Of a stretch of 64,000 nucleotides of DNA, positions 25,996-34,745 are shown one piece after another. A model generated the notes under the pieces. The model saw nothing but the letters and a program-made list of their open reading frames with translations, was not told the DNA's origin and ran no database searches. Position numbers and translations under genes: made by a program. The DNA is from Achromobacter sp. B7 (lineage in GTDB: Bacteria > Pseudomonadota > Gammaproteobacteria > Burkholderiales > Burkholderiaceae_B): NCBI RefSeq assembly GCF_003600685.1, contig NZ_CP032084.1:3906001-3970000 (forward strand), read 5' to 3'. Every line of letters starts with the position of its first letter. The first letter of the stretch is position 1.

Positions 25996-27507
25996 ATGCG
26001 CGACCGCGTTCTCATCCTATCGGTATTGATCGTTGCTTCCTGCGGCTTGGGCTATGAGCTCATCAGCAGCGCGCTGGCCAGCTATTTACTGGGCGATTCG
26101 ATCCTTCAGTTCTCCTCCGTTATCGGCTGCTATTTGTTCGCCATGGGCATCGGTTCGTGGTTGTCAAAATATGTAAGAGACGAAGACGTTTTGAATCGGT
26201 TCATCGACGTCGAACTGCTGGTGGCGTTGCTGGGCGGCGTCTCGGCCGCCGTGCTGTTCTTGGTGTTCGCCTGGCTGTCCGCGCCCTTTCGCGCGGCGCT
26301 GTATGTGGGCGTCTTTGTCATCGGCTTGATGGTGGGCATGGAGATCCCGCTGGTGATGCGCGTGTTCAATCAGCGCAAGACCGAATTCCGCGAGATCGTC
26401 AGCCGCGTGTTGACGTTCGACTATCTGGGCGCGCTGGCGGTGTCGCTGATCTTTCCGCTGCTGCTGGCGCCCAAGCTGGGCCTGCTGCGCACCAGTTTCC
26501 TGTTCGGCATCCTGAACGCCAGCGTGGCCTTGTGGACCACGTGGCTGTTCCGCGCCGAAGTGCGCCGCCCCGGCGAAAAAGCCATACGCGCCTGCGTCGT
26601 GATCGGCTTTCTGGCGCTGGGCTTCATCTATTCCACCGCGATGACGGCCTGGGCCGAAAAGGGCTTGTACGGCGATGACGTGGTGCACGCCGAAACCACG
26701 CCGTACCAGCGCCTGGTGGTGACGCGCTGGCATGACGACCTGCGCCTGTACATCAACAACAACCTGCAATTCTCGTCGCGCGACGAACACCGCTATCACG
26801 AATCGCTGGTGCATCCCGGGCTGCAAACGCTGCCCTGGGCGCGCAACGTCTTGGTGCTGGGCGGCGGCGATGGCTTGGCGGTGCGTGAAATCCTTAAGTA
26901 CAAGCACATTGAACACATCACGCTGGTGGACCTGGACCCGGCCATGACCGGGCTGTTCTCGCGGTCCGATCCCCTGGTTGCGTTGAACCAGGGCGCACTG
27001 AAAGATCCCCGCGTCACCGTCATCAACGACGACGCCGGCCGCTGGCTGGAAACCCATGCCGAGGTCTACGACTTCATCGTGGTGGACTTTCCCGACCCGT
27101 CCAACTTCGGCCTGGGCCGCCTGTATTCCGTGCCGGTCTATCACCTGATGGCGCGCCACCTGGCCGAAAACGGCTACATGGTGATCCAGTCCACCTCGCC
27201 CTACTTCGCGCCGCGTTCGTTCTGGAGCGTGAACGCCACGCTGAAGGAAGCGGGCTTGAACACCTGGCCGTATCACACCTACGTGCCCTCGTTTGGCGAT
27301 TGGGGCTTCATCCTGGCCAGCAAGCGCCGCGACTACACGCCGCCCGACAAGATCACCGTGCCCACGCGCTACCTGGACCCGGCAACCACGCGTGAACTCT
27401 TTCACTTCCCGGCGGACATGCCCGCGCTGGAGATGCCGCCCAACCGCTTGAACGAGCAGTCGCTGGTGCGCTATTTCGACGAGGACTGGCGCAAGGTCAT
27501 CCGCTGA
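25996..27507 (+). CDS. speE: Membrane-anchored spermidine synthase (polyamine aminopropyltransferase)
   Basis: A 503-aa fusion of an N-terminal seven-helix membrane domain (about 1-215) with a spermidine-synthase Rossmann domain. Motifs are VLGGGDGLAVREILKY (AdoMet-analogue binding), LVDLDPAM (acidic loop), NDDAGRWLE and VVDFPDPSNFG, where the DxxDP active-site pattern is kept. It is predicted to transfer aminopropyl groups from decarboxylated AdoMet to a diamine, with its active site on the cytoplasmic face. It is the first gene of the rightward operon, divergent from the operon that encodes its substrate-forming partner SpeD. P. aeruginosa has a PmrAB-linked SpeD/SpeE pair tied to surface spermidine (recalled knowledge). 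Confidence 0.88.
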   Translation: MRDRVLILSVLIVASCGLGYELISSALASYLLGDSILQFSSVIGCYLFAMGIGSWLSKYVRDEDVLNRFIDVELLVALLGGVSAAVLFLVFAWLSAPFRAALYVGVFVIGLMVGMEIPLVMRVFNQRKTEFREIVSRVLTFDYLGALAVSLIFPLLLAPKLGLLRTSFLFGILNASVALWTTWLFRAEVRRPGEKAIRACVVIGFLALGFIYSTAMTAWAEKGLYGDDVVHAETTPYQRLVVTRWHDDLRLYINNNLQFSSRDEHRYHESLVHPGLQTLPWARNVLVLGGGDGLAVREILKYKHIEHITLVDLDPAMTGLFSRSDPLVALNQGALKDPRVTVINDDAGRWLETHAEVYDFIVVDFPDPSNFGLGRLYSVPVYHLMARHLAENGYMVIQSTSPYFAPRSFWSVNATLKEAGLNTWPYHTYVPSFGDWGFILASKRRDYTPPDKITVPTRYLDPATTRELFHFPADMPALEMPPNRLNEQSLVRYFDEDWRKVIR

Positions 27508-29195
27508 TGCGCCGCCGCAGCTTTCTTCTGGGCGCGGCCACGGCGGCGGTGGCCGGCACCGCGGGCTACTACCGCCAGCGCATCGTCGAGACCCCGGCAA
27601 ACGTGGCTTACCCCGGCATGCAGGCGGGCCACGCGCTGCGCGACGGCGCGGCCCTGCCCGCCGCCACCGCGCACCATCGGCACCAGGTCGTCATCCTGGG
27701 CGCGGGCGTGGCCGGCCTGTCATGCGCGTGGAAGCTGGCGCGCGAAGGGTTTACCGACTTTGTCGTGGTTCAGGGGCCGGAATTCGCCGGCAACGCCGCC
27801 GCCGGGCGGCAGGACGAACTGCACTATCCGCTGGGCGCGCATTACCTGCCGCTGCCTTCGATGGCGTCCACCCATGTGCGCCAGATGCTGGCCGACTTCG
27901 GCATCATCGAACACGGCGCGGGCGATGTCCGCCCGGTGTATGACGAATCCGTCCTGGTGCATTCGCCGCAAGAGCGCCTGCTGCGCAACGGGCGCTGGGA
28001 AGACGGCCTGCTGCCCATGACGGGCCTGCCCGATGCCGACGTGGCGCAGCACCATCGCTTCCTGGCGCTGGTCGAACGCCTGCACACGCAGCGGGGCAAT
28101 GACGGGCGGCGCGTGTTCAGCATCCCGCTGGTGCTGTCCTCGCAAGACCCTGCCTGGCGCGCGCTGGATCAGATCCCCTTCAAGCAGTGGCTGGATCGCG
28201 AAGGCTACACGTCGCCCGCCTTGCACTGGTACCTGAACTACTGCTGCCGCGATGACTACGGCGCGGGCTACGACGTGGTGTCGGCCTGGGCCGGCCTGCA
28301 CTACTTCGCCAGCCGCGACGGCCACGCGGCCAACGCGGGGGAAGGCGCGGTGCTGACGTGGCCGGGCGGGCTGGGCGTGCTGGCCGACCGCATGCGCCAG
28401 GCCATCGACGACAAGCTGGGCCACACACGCTGGCTCATGGCGGGTACGGCGGTGCGCATCGCCGACACGCCCGCCGGCCCGCTCACCACCTGCGTGGCCA
28501 CGGGTTTGGCCCCGGGTTTGACGCCGGGTTTGGCCCCGGGTTTGACCCCAGACTCCACGCCGCGCGCCTACACCTTGCAAAGCCGGCGCACCGTCTGCGC
28601 CATGCCCTTGTTCGTGGCGCAACGCCTGTTGCCCGACATCCGCGCCTATGGCTACGACCCGGCCGTGCATGCGTCATCGCACGCGCCCTGGCTGGTGTCC
28701 AATTTTCTGCTGGAAGGCTATCCGCAGGAAGCGCCCGGCGAGCCGCTGTCCTGGGACAACGTCGTCTACCAAGGCCGTGCGCTGGGCTATGTGGTGTCCA
28801 CGCACCAGCTGCTGCGCGTGGCGCGTTCGCCGCGATCCGTCTTCACCGCCTATCACGCCTTGAGCACGCAGACGCCCAACGCGGCGCGGCAGTGGCTCAG
28901 CACGGCCAGCCCCGAAGCCCTGCGCGACGAAGCGGCCGCCGACCTGATCGCCGCCTACGGCCGGGAATTCTGGCGCCATGCGCGCCGGCTGGACATCACC
29001 GTGCGCGGCCATGCGATGGCCTCGCCACTATGCGGCAGCCTGTCCAACGCCGGGCTGGCCGCGCTGCGCGAGGTGGACGGCCCCGTGCTGTTCGCCCATG
29101 CCGACTTGTCCGGGTATTCCGTCTTCGAGGAAGCGTCCTGGTGGGGCGTGGTGGCGGCCGGGCGGATATTGGGGCAAGCGCCGCCAAGCGCTTGA
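27507..29195 (+). CDS. Tat-type FAD-dependent amine-oxidase-like protein
   Basis: A 562-aa flavoprotein. It begins MRRRSFLLGAATAAVAG, a twin-arginine-like signal, and has the FAD Rossmann motif VVILGAGVAGLSCAWKLAREG (read in parts, about 63-83). A C-terminal FAD contact is VLFAHADLSGYSVFEEASWWG. The general plan fits amine oxidase/phytoene dehydrogenase-like NAD(P)-binding oxidoreductases. The start overlaps the spermidine synthase stop by 1 nt (TGATG), so translation is coupled. A polyamine substrate is inferred from context only. Residues 332-347 are encoded by a 12-bp tandem repeat and read GLAPGLTP twice. Confidence 0.82.
   Translation: MRRRSFLLGAATAAVAGTAGYYRQRIVETPANVAYPGMQAGHALRDGAALPAATAHHRHQVVILGAGVAGLSCAWKLAREGFTDFVVVQGPEFAGNAAAGRQDELHYPLGAHYLPLPSMASTHVRQMLADFGIIEHGAGDVRPVYDESVLVHSPQERLLRNGRWEDGLLPMTGLPDADVAQHHRFLALVERLHTQRGNDGRRVFSIPLVLSSQDPAWRALDQIPFKQWLDREGYTSPALHWYLNYCCRDDYGAGYDVVSAWAGLHYFASRDGHAANAGEGAVLTWPGGLGVLADRMRQAIDDKLGHTRWLMAGTAVRIADTPAGPLTTCVATGLAPGLTPGLAPGLTPDSTPRAYTLQSRRTVCAMPLFVAQRLLPDIRAYGYDPAVHASSHAPWLVSNFLLEGYPQEAPGEPLSWDNVVYQGRALGYVVSTHQLLRVARSPRSVFTAYHALSTQTPNAARQWLSTASPEALRDEAAADLIAAYGREFWRHARRLDITVRGHAMASPLCGSLSNAGLAALREVDGPVLFAHADLSGYSVFEEASWWGVVAAGRILGQAPPSA
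28501..28548 (+). repeat. 12-bp tandem repeat inside the FAD gene, 4 units
   Basis: CGGGTTTGGCCC and CGGGTTTGACGC/CGGGTTTGACCC alternate four times, in frame, encoding GLAPGLTPGLAPGLTP. The insertion lies in a loop between the NAD/FAD domains and looks like recent slippage. Confidence 0.85.
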
Positions 29196-29310
29196 TTCGG
29201 GTCCCCCGCAACAGGGCGACGCGCGCCCGAATCGCGACCCCGATTTTGCTACACGCGCCCGCATCCGCTGCCCTACAATCGCCCGTCATTCGGGCTACGA
29301 AGAAGAACTC

Positions 29311-30558
29311 ATGGGAAAGCACGTCATCGTCCTGGGCGCCGGCATTGTGGGCGTGTGCTGCGCGCTGGAGCTGGTGCGACGCGGCTTGCGCGTGACGCTG
29401 GTCGACCGGCAGGCGCCCGGCATGGAAACGTCGATGGGCAACGCCGGCGTGCTGGCGCGCAGTTCGCTGATGCCGTTCAACCACCCCGGCCTGTGGGGCC
29501 AGTTGCCCCGCCTGATGAAGAACGACACCGTGCAGTTCCGGTATCGCGCGTCCTATCTGGCGCGGAACCTGGGCTGGGCAGCGCGCTTCCTGCTGAACGC
29601 GCGGCCGTCGGTGTTCAAGCAAACCACGCACGCGCTGGACGAACTGATCCGGGTGTCCGCCCCCGAACATCTGAGGCTGCTGGATGCCGCCGGCGCGCGC
29701 CATCGTTTGCGCGACACCGGCTGGGTGTTCCTGTACCGCAGCCCGGCCGCCTGGAACGCCAGCGCGTTGGCGCGCCAGACGTTTGCGCAATACCAGGTGC
29801 CCACGCAGACGCTGGACCCGGTTGAACTGGCCGCGTTGGAACCCGCGCTGTCACCCATCTTTCACCGTGCGCTGTGGATCCAGGGTTCGTATTCCGTTGA
29901 CGACCCGCAGGCCGTGGTCACCGCGTACGCTGACCTGTTCCGGCAAGCGGGCGGCACGGTCAAGGCGATGACGGCCACCGGCATCCGGCGCGACGGCCAG
30001 GGCTGGACGGTGCAAGGAGCCCAAGGTTCGGAAACCCTGTCGGCCGATCAGGTGGTGGTGGCGTTGGGGCCGTGGTCCAAGGCGTTGCTCAAGACCACCG
30101 GCATCGATCTACCCATGGCGTTTGAACGCGGCTATCACATGCACTATCGCGGCCAGGACGGCGCGCGTGTGACGCGACCGGTGTACGACACCGGTGGCGG
30201 CTACGTGCTGTCGCCCATGGCGCGCGGGCTGCGCCTGACCACGGGCGTGGAACTGGACGCCTGCGAAGCCGCGCCGCGCATGACGCAATTGGAGCTGGCC
30301 GAAGCGCGAGCGCGCGAGGCCTTCCCGCTGGGGGAACGCGTGGACCCCGCCGCCTGGCTGGGCCGGCGCCCCACCCTGCCCGACAGCCGCCCGATGATCG
30401 GGCAGGCGCCCAAGCACCCGGGGCTATGGCTGGCGCTGGGGCATCAGCACATTGGCTTCAGCACGGCGCCGGGCACGGCGAAGCTATTGGGCGAACTGAT
30501 GTTCGACAATCCCGACCCGTCGCGCCACCATGCGTTCCGGCCGGGGCGCTTCATCTAG
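29311..30558 (+). CDS. D-amino-acid dehydrogenase-like FAD oxidoreductase (DAO family)
   Basis: A 415-aa flavoprotein that starts MGKHVIVLGAGIVGVCCALE, the N-terminal FAD-binding motif of DadA and related oxidases. It shows METSMGNAGVLARSSLMPFNHPG, DadA-like, near 40-65. The C-terminal block LGRRPTLPDSRPMIGQAPKH plus LALGHQHIGFSTAPGTAKLL closes the FAD site. It oxidises D-amino acids or a similar amine to the keto acid. It is 115 bp downstream of the Tat FAD gene on the same strand. It could be read through from that operon, but its own promoter is possible. Confidence 0.87.
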   Translation: MGKHVIVLGAGIVGVCCALELVRRGLRVTLVDRQAPGMETSMGNAGVLARSSLMPFNHPGLWGQLPRLMKNDTVQFRYRASYLARNLGWAARFLLNARPSVFKQTTHALDELIRVSAPEHLRLLDAAGARHRLRDTGWVFLYRSPAAWNASALARQTFAQYQVPTQTLDPVELAALEPALSPIFHRALWIQGSYSVDDPQAVVTAYADLFRQAGGTVKAMTATGIRRDGQGWTVQGAQGSETLSADQVVVALGPWSKALLKTTGIDLPMAFERGYHMHYRGQDGARVTRPVYDTGGGYVLSPMARGLRLTTGVELDACEAAPRMTQLELAEARAREAFPLGERVDPAAWLGRRPTLPDSRPMIGQAPKHPGLWLALGHQHIGFSTAPGTAKLLGELMFDNPDPSRHHAFRPGRFI

Positions 30559-30591
30559 GGCGCTTCGTCCAGAGCAGCTTCGTTCAGGGCT

Positions 30592-31386
30592 TCACCCCAG
30601 CAACAGCGCGTCGTCCGACAGCTTTTCGCCGCGCACGCGCTCGAACATCGCCAGTAGATCCGGCACATCCATGCCGCGGCGTTCATCGCCCGACACGTCC
30701 AGCACCACCTGCCCTTGATGCAGCATCACCGTGCGGTCGCCCACGTCCAGCGCCTGCCGCATGCTGTGCGTGACCATCATCGTGGTCAGCTGGCTTTCGG
30801 CAACGATGCGCGCCGTCAGTTGCAGCACGAAGTCGGCGGTACGCGGGTCCAGCGCGGCGGTGTGCTCGTCCAGCAGCAGGATGCGCGACGGCTGCAAGGC
30901 CGCCATCAGCAGGCTGACGGCCTGGCGCTGGCCGCCGGACAGCAGGCCGATGCGGTCGGTCAAGCGGTTTTCCAGGCCCAGGCCCAAGGTGGCCAGACGC
31001 TCACGAAAGCCGTCCTTCATCGACGCCTTGACCGCGCGGCTGTAGCCACGGCGCACGCCGCGCATCTGCGCCAGCGCCATGTTTTCTTCGATGGTCAGGT
31101 CTTCGCAGGTGCCCGCCATGGGGTCCTGGAACACGCGGGCCACACGGCCGGCGCGCGCCCACACGGGCTGGCGCGTCACGTCCACGCCGTTGATGTCGAT
31201 GCGGCCCGAATCAATCGGCAGGTCGCCCGACACCGCGTTCAGGAACGTGGACTTGCCGGCGCCGTTCGAACCGATGACGGTCACGAACTGGCCTGACGGA
31301 ATCTCCAGCGACAGGCCACGCAGCGCGCGCGTCTCGATGGGCGTTCCCGCGTTGAAGGTAATTTTCAGATCTTTTGCGGACAACAT
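30592..31386 (-). CDS. ABC transporter ATP-binding protein (ABC_sub_bind system)
   Basis: A 264-aa ATPase with Walker A GSNGAGKS (about 39-46), signature LLSGGQRQAVSLLMAAL, Walker B ILLLDEHTAALD (the catalytic Glu is followed by His rather than Pro) and switch His in MVTHSMRQAL. The start is the ATG of MLSAKDLKITF; an extension upstream overlaps the permease gene in another frame. It is the third gene of the binding protein-permease-ATPase set at 30.6-33.5 kb, 1 bp after the permease. This type is linked to TrpXYZ-like uptake in firmicutes; the substrate here is unknown. Confidence 0.9.
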   Translation of the reverse strand: MLSAKDLKITFNAGTPIETRALRGLSLEIPSGQFVTVIGSNGAGKSTFLNAVSGDLPIDSGRIDINGVDVTRQPVWARAGRVARVFQDPMAGTCEDLTIEENMALAQMRGVRRGYSRAVKASMKDGFRERLATLGLGLENRLTDRIGLLSGGQRQAVSLLMAALQPSRILLLDEHTAALDPRTADFVLQLTARIVAESQLTTMMVTHSMRQALDVGDRTVMLHQGQVVLDVSGDERRGMDVPDLLAMFERVRGEKLSDDALLLG

Positions 31387-31387
31387 A

Positions 31388-32278
31388 TCAGCGCCCCTTC
31401 TTGCCGACGATACGGCGCTTGAGCATCGGGATGACCAGGGCAATCGTGACCAGCACCGCGGTGACAAGGTTCAGGTCTTGTGCCTTAAGGCCGATGAAAT
31501 CGCTATTGAGCGCCAACGCGATGAAAAAGCGGTAGACGATGGCGCCAATGATGACGGCCAGCGTCGCCAGCACCAGCTTGCGCGACGGCAGGATGCTTTC
31601 GCCGACGATCACCGCAGCCAGGCCGATCACGATGGTGCCGATGCCCATCGAGATATCCGAGCCGCCCTGCGTCTGCGCGAACAGCGCGCCGGCCAGCGCC
31701 ACCAGCGCGTTGGACAGCGCCATGCCGCCCATGATCATGCGGCCGGTGTTGACACCCTGCGCGCGCGCCATGCGGCCGTTGGACCCGGTGGCGCGCACGG
31801 CCAGCCCGGTCTGCGTGGCAAAGAACCAGTCCAGCGCCAGCTTGGCCAGGATGACGATCACAATCAGGATCAGCGGGCGCGCGACATAGTCGGAGATCCA
31901 GCCCGGCTGCAAGATCGTGAACACGGTGGGTTCGGTGATCAGCGGAACGTTCGGCTTGCCCATGATGCGCAGGTTGATCGAGTACAGCGCGATCATCATC
32001 AGGATGCTGGCCAGCAGGTCCATGATCTTGAGCTTCACGTTCAGCATGCCCGTGATCAGGCCGGCGACCGCGCCCGCGAACGTGGCGATGATCGTGGCGG
32101 AAAACGGATCGGTGCCCGACGCAATCAGCGTGGCACAGACGGCGCCGCCCAGCGGAAAGCTGCCGTCAACGGTCAGGTCGGGGAAGCGCAGCAGGCGAAA
32201 GGAGATAAACACGCCCAAGGCCACCAGGCTGAAGATCAGCCCGATCTCCAACGCGCCTAACAACGAGAACAATGACAT
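31388..32278 (-). CDS. ABC transporter permease (ABC_sub_bind system)
   Basis: A 296-aa permease with about eight hydrophobic helices; it starts MSLFSLLGALEIGLIFSLVALGVFISFRLL. The family marks FPDLTVDGSFPLGGA (about 32-46) and GLAVRATGSNGRMARAQGVN (about 177-196, the ATPase contact loop) are present. It resembles branched-chain-type (LivH-like) permeases paired with COG2984 binding proteins. It lies 295 bp downstream of the binding-protein gene, with a terminator hairpin between, and 1 bp upstream of the ATPase gene. Confidence 0.9.
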   Translation of the reverse strand: MSLFSLLGALEIGLIFSLVALGVFISFRLLRFPDLTVDGSFPLGGAVCATLIASGTDPFSATIIATFAGAVAGLITGMLNVKLKIMDLLASILMMIALYSINLRIMGKPNVPLITEPTVFTILQPGWISDYVARPLILIVIVILAKLALDWFFATQTGLAVRATGSNGRMARAQGVNTGRMIMGGMALSNALVALAGALFAQTQGGSDISMGIGTIVIGLAAVIVGESILPSRKLVLATLAVIIGAIVYRFFIALALNSDFIGLKAQDLNLVTAVLVTIALVIPMLKRRIVGKKGR

Positions 32279-32573
32279 GGGTTAAATCCAATCAGGGTAA
32301 GGAAGGTGCATATTAAAGAGTTGAAACGTCGGATTTCTTGCGTTCAGGCATCAGTTTTACCCGAGCTTTCGCAACAAACGTTTCCCGGTTCGTCATTTTC
32401 TCGCGTTTCGTTCCAAAGCATCCGCGCGCTTGCCAGGCAGACCGGAAAGCGGCGACGTTCAAAGCCAGGAAAGGGAGCAAAACGGCAGGACCCGGTCGCG
32501 GTGCGACCCGAAAAAAGCTTAACAAAAACCCCGCGCACGCCGGGCGGCGTGGCGGGGTCTGGCGGGTGCCGCT
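32279..32573. other. Long gap inside the ABC operon
   Basis: These 295 bp between the binding-protein and permease genes contain no supported gene. The left part is AT-rich, and a hairpin terminator lies at its right end. Confidence 0.6.
32521..32558 (-). terminator. Rho-independent terminator after the ABC binding-protein gene
   Basis: On the minus strand CCCCGC and CACGCC-mirrored arms (32528-32558, one bulged base, 4-nt loop) are followed by TTTTTGTT. It would end many transcripts after the binding-protein gene, giving more receptor than permease and ATPase. Confidence 0.75.
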
Positions 32574-33545
32574 TTACTTCACGACCACCGCGGCCGACTT
32601 GATCACGGCGTCCGACAGGGTCACGCCCTGCTTGGCGGCGGCGCCCGGGTTCACGTAGAGCTCAAGCTTGGAGATGACTTCCGACGGAATGGCGCCGGGC
32701 TTTTCGCCCTTGAGAATGCGCACGACCACCTTGCCGGTCTGCACGCCCAGGTCGTGGTAGTTGATCCCCAGCGCCGCGATACCGCCGCGCTTGACGCTGT
32801 CGGTATCCGAGGCGATCAGCGGGATCTTGGCGTCGTTGCCCACCTTGACCAGCGATTCATACGCCGACACGACGTTGTTGTCGGTGTTGGTGTAGATGAC
32901 GTCGACCTTGCCGATCAGGCTGCGCGCGGCCGAGGCCACGTCAACCGAACGCGGGGCGGCGGCTTCAACCAGGCTCATGCCCGACTTGGGCAGGATTTCC
33001 TGCAACTTCTTCACCACCACGACCGAGTTGGCCTCGCCCGGGTTGTAGACGATGCCCACGCGCTTGGCGTTGGGGACGATTTTCTTGATGAGTTCAACCT
33101 GCTTTTCCAGCGCCAGCATGTCCGACACGCCGGTCACGTTGGTGCCCGTGGCGTCCATGCTCTTGACCAGCTGCGCTGCCACCGGGTCGGTCACGGCCGA
33201 ATACACCACCGGCACGTCCTTGGTGGCGGCCACGACGGCCTGGGCCGAGGGCGTGGCGATCGCGACGATGGCGTCGGGACGGTCACCCACGAACTTGCGG
33301 GCGATCTGCGCGGCGGTGCCGTTATTGCCCTGCGCGCTTTGGTACTGCCACTTCAGGTTCTTGCCGGATTCGTAGCCGGCTTGCTTCAGGGCGTCTTGCA
33401 CCCCATCACGCACGGCGTCCAGCGCCGGGTGCTCGACGATGGCGGTAATCGCCACCGACTTTTGCTGCGCCGACACTGGTGAGGCGATAGCCATCGCCAG
33501 CGACATGGCGCCAACCGTCAGAAAATGTTTTTTTCCGATCAGCAT
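32574..33545 (-). CDS. ABC transporter substrate-binding protein (ABC_sub_bind, COG2984)
   Basis: A 323-aa secreted receptor with a signal peptide ending ASPVSAQQ. It reads VAITAIVEHPALDAVRDGVQDALK, YESGKNLKWQYQSAQGN, AIATPSAQAVVAATKD and VGIVYNPGEANSV, the typical peripla_BP_4/ABC_sub_bind pattern. TrpX of streptococci belongs to this family. Its ligand is unknown; amino acids or related compounds are likely. The ATG is preceded by AAGGAGCTTACGT on the minus strand. Confidence 0.9.
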   Translation of the reverse strand: MLIGKKHFLTVGAMSLAMAIASPVSAQQKSVAITAIVEHPALDAVRDGVQDALKQAGYESGKNLKWQYQSAQGNNGTAAQIARKFVGDRPDAIVAIATPSAQAVVAATKDVPVVYSAVTDPVAAQLVKSMDATGTNVTGVSDMLALEKQVELIKKIVPNAKRVGIVYNPGEANSVVVVKKLQEILPKSGMSLVEAAAPRSVDVASAARSLIGKVDVIYTNTDNNVVSAYESLVKVGNDAKIPLIASDTDSVKRGGIAALGINYHDLGVQTGKVVVRILKGEKPGAIPSEVISKLELYVNPGAAAKQGVTLSDAVIKSAAVVVK

Positions 33546-33784
33546 ACGTAAGCTCCTTGAACCCTTGGTTTTTGTTCGTTATTACAACTACGCCGGCGGC
33601 TTCCCGTCGGTCGGTCAGCCGTAAAGCCATATAGTCTAACTTGCCGTCAGACAAAAGAATTTGCGGGGAATCCCTGAAATGGTGCATGCCGGCAAGCATG
33701 CTCCACGCCGGGGCGCGCCGCGCCAATATACTAAATATCGCCAAGGCCGACGGCGGATCGTCGGCCACATCCCAAGGCCTCATC

Positions 33785-34741
33785 ATGATCAAACGCGCTC
33801 TGGGCCGTTCCGGCCTGCAAGTTCCCCCCCTGACTTTCGGCGGCAACGTCTTCGGCTGGACGGTCGACGAAGCCGGCGCCTATTCCCTGCTTGACGCCAT
33901 GGTCGACGCGGGCCTGAATTTCATCGACACGGCCGACGTGTATTCGCGCTGGGTGCCCGGCAACCAGGGCGGCGAATCCGAAACGCTGATTGGCAAATGG
34001 CTCAAGCGATCCGGCAAGCGCGACCGCGTGATGATTGCCACCAAGGTCGGCATGGAAATGGGCCCCGACGCGCGCGGCCTGGCGCCCGCCTACATCCGGC
34101 GTTCACTGGATGCCTCGCTGGCGCGGCTGCAAACGGATTATGTGGACCTGTACCAGTCACACAAAGACGACCCCGATACGCCGTTGACGGACACGCTGGC
34201 GGAATACGCCAAGCACATCGAGTCCGGCAAGGTGCGCGCCATCGGCGCGTCAAACTACACGGCCGTGCGCCTGTCCGAAGCGCTGATCGCGGCCGAACGC
34301 CACGACCTGCCGCGCTACGAAAGCATCCAGCCCGAATACAACCTGTACAACCGCGCCGGGTTCGAGACCGGGCTGCAAGCCCTGGTGAAAACGCAGCAGA
34401 TGGGCACCATCAATTACTACGCGCTGGCCAGCGGTTTTCTTAGCGGCAAATATCGCAGCGCGGCCGACGCCGGCAAAAGCGCGCGCGGCCAGAAGATTGT
34501 GGAGACCTATCTGAACGAACGCGGCCTGCGCATCCTGAAGGCGCTGGACGAGGTCTCGGAAGACGCCGGCTGCACGCCCGCGCAAGCCGCGCTGGCCTGG
34601 CAGATTGCGCAGCCGGGCATCACCTCGCCCATCGTCAGCGCCACGTCGTTGGCGCAGCTTGACGAACTGGTCAAGGCCGCCAGCCTGACGCTGACGCATG
34701 ACCAGTTGGCCAAGCTGAGCCAGGCCAGCGAATGGCGCTAA
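33785..34741 (+). CDS. Aldo/keto reductase
   Basis: A 318-aa NADPH-dependent TIM-barrel reductase. The catalytic tetrad is readable: Asp and Tyr in FIDTADVYSRW (about 44-54), Lys in VMIATKVGMEMG and His in DLYQSHKDDP. The cofactor end is the C-terminal SPIVSATSLAQLDEL block. AKR family start MIKRALGRSGLQVPPLTFGG was chosen; upstream in-frame codons have no ribosome site. It stands alone, converging on a Bug gene (4-bp gap). Substrate unknown. Confidence 0.9.
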   Translation: MIKRALGRSGLQVPPLTFGGNVFGWTVDEAGAYSLLDAMVDAGLNFIDTADVYSRWVPGNQGGESETLIGKWLKRSGKRDRVMIATKVGMEMGPDARGLAPAYIRRSLDASLARLQTDYVDLYQSHKDDPDTPLTDTLAEYAKHIESGKVRAIGASNYTAVRLSEALIAAERHDLPRYESIQPEYNLYNRAGFETGLQALVKTQQMGTINYYALASGFLSGKYRSAADAGKSARGQKIVETYLNERGLRILKALDEVSEDAGCTPAQAALAWQIAQPGITSPIVSATSLAQLDELVKAASLTLTHDQLAKLSQASEWR

Positions 34742-34745
34742 GGCA

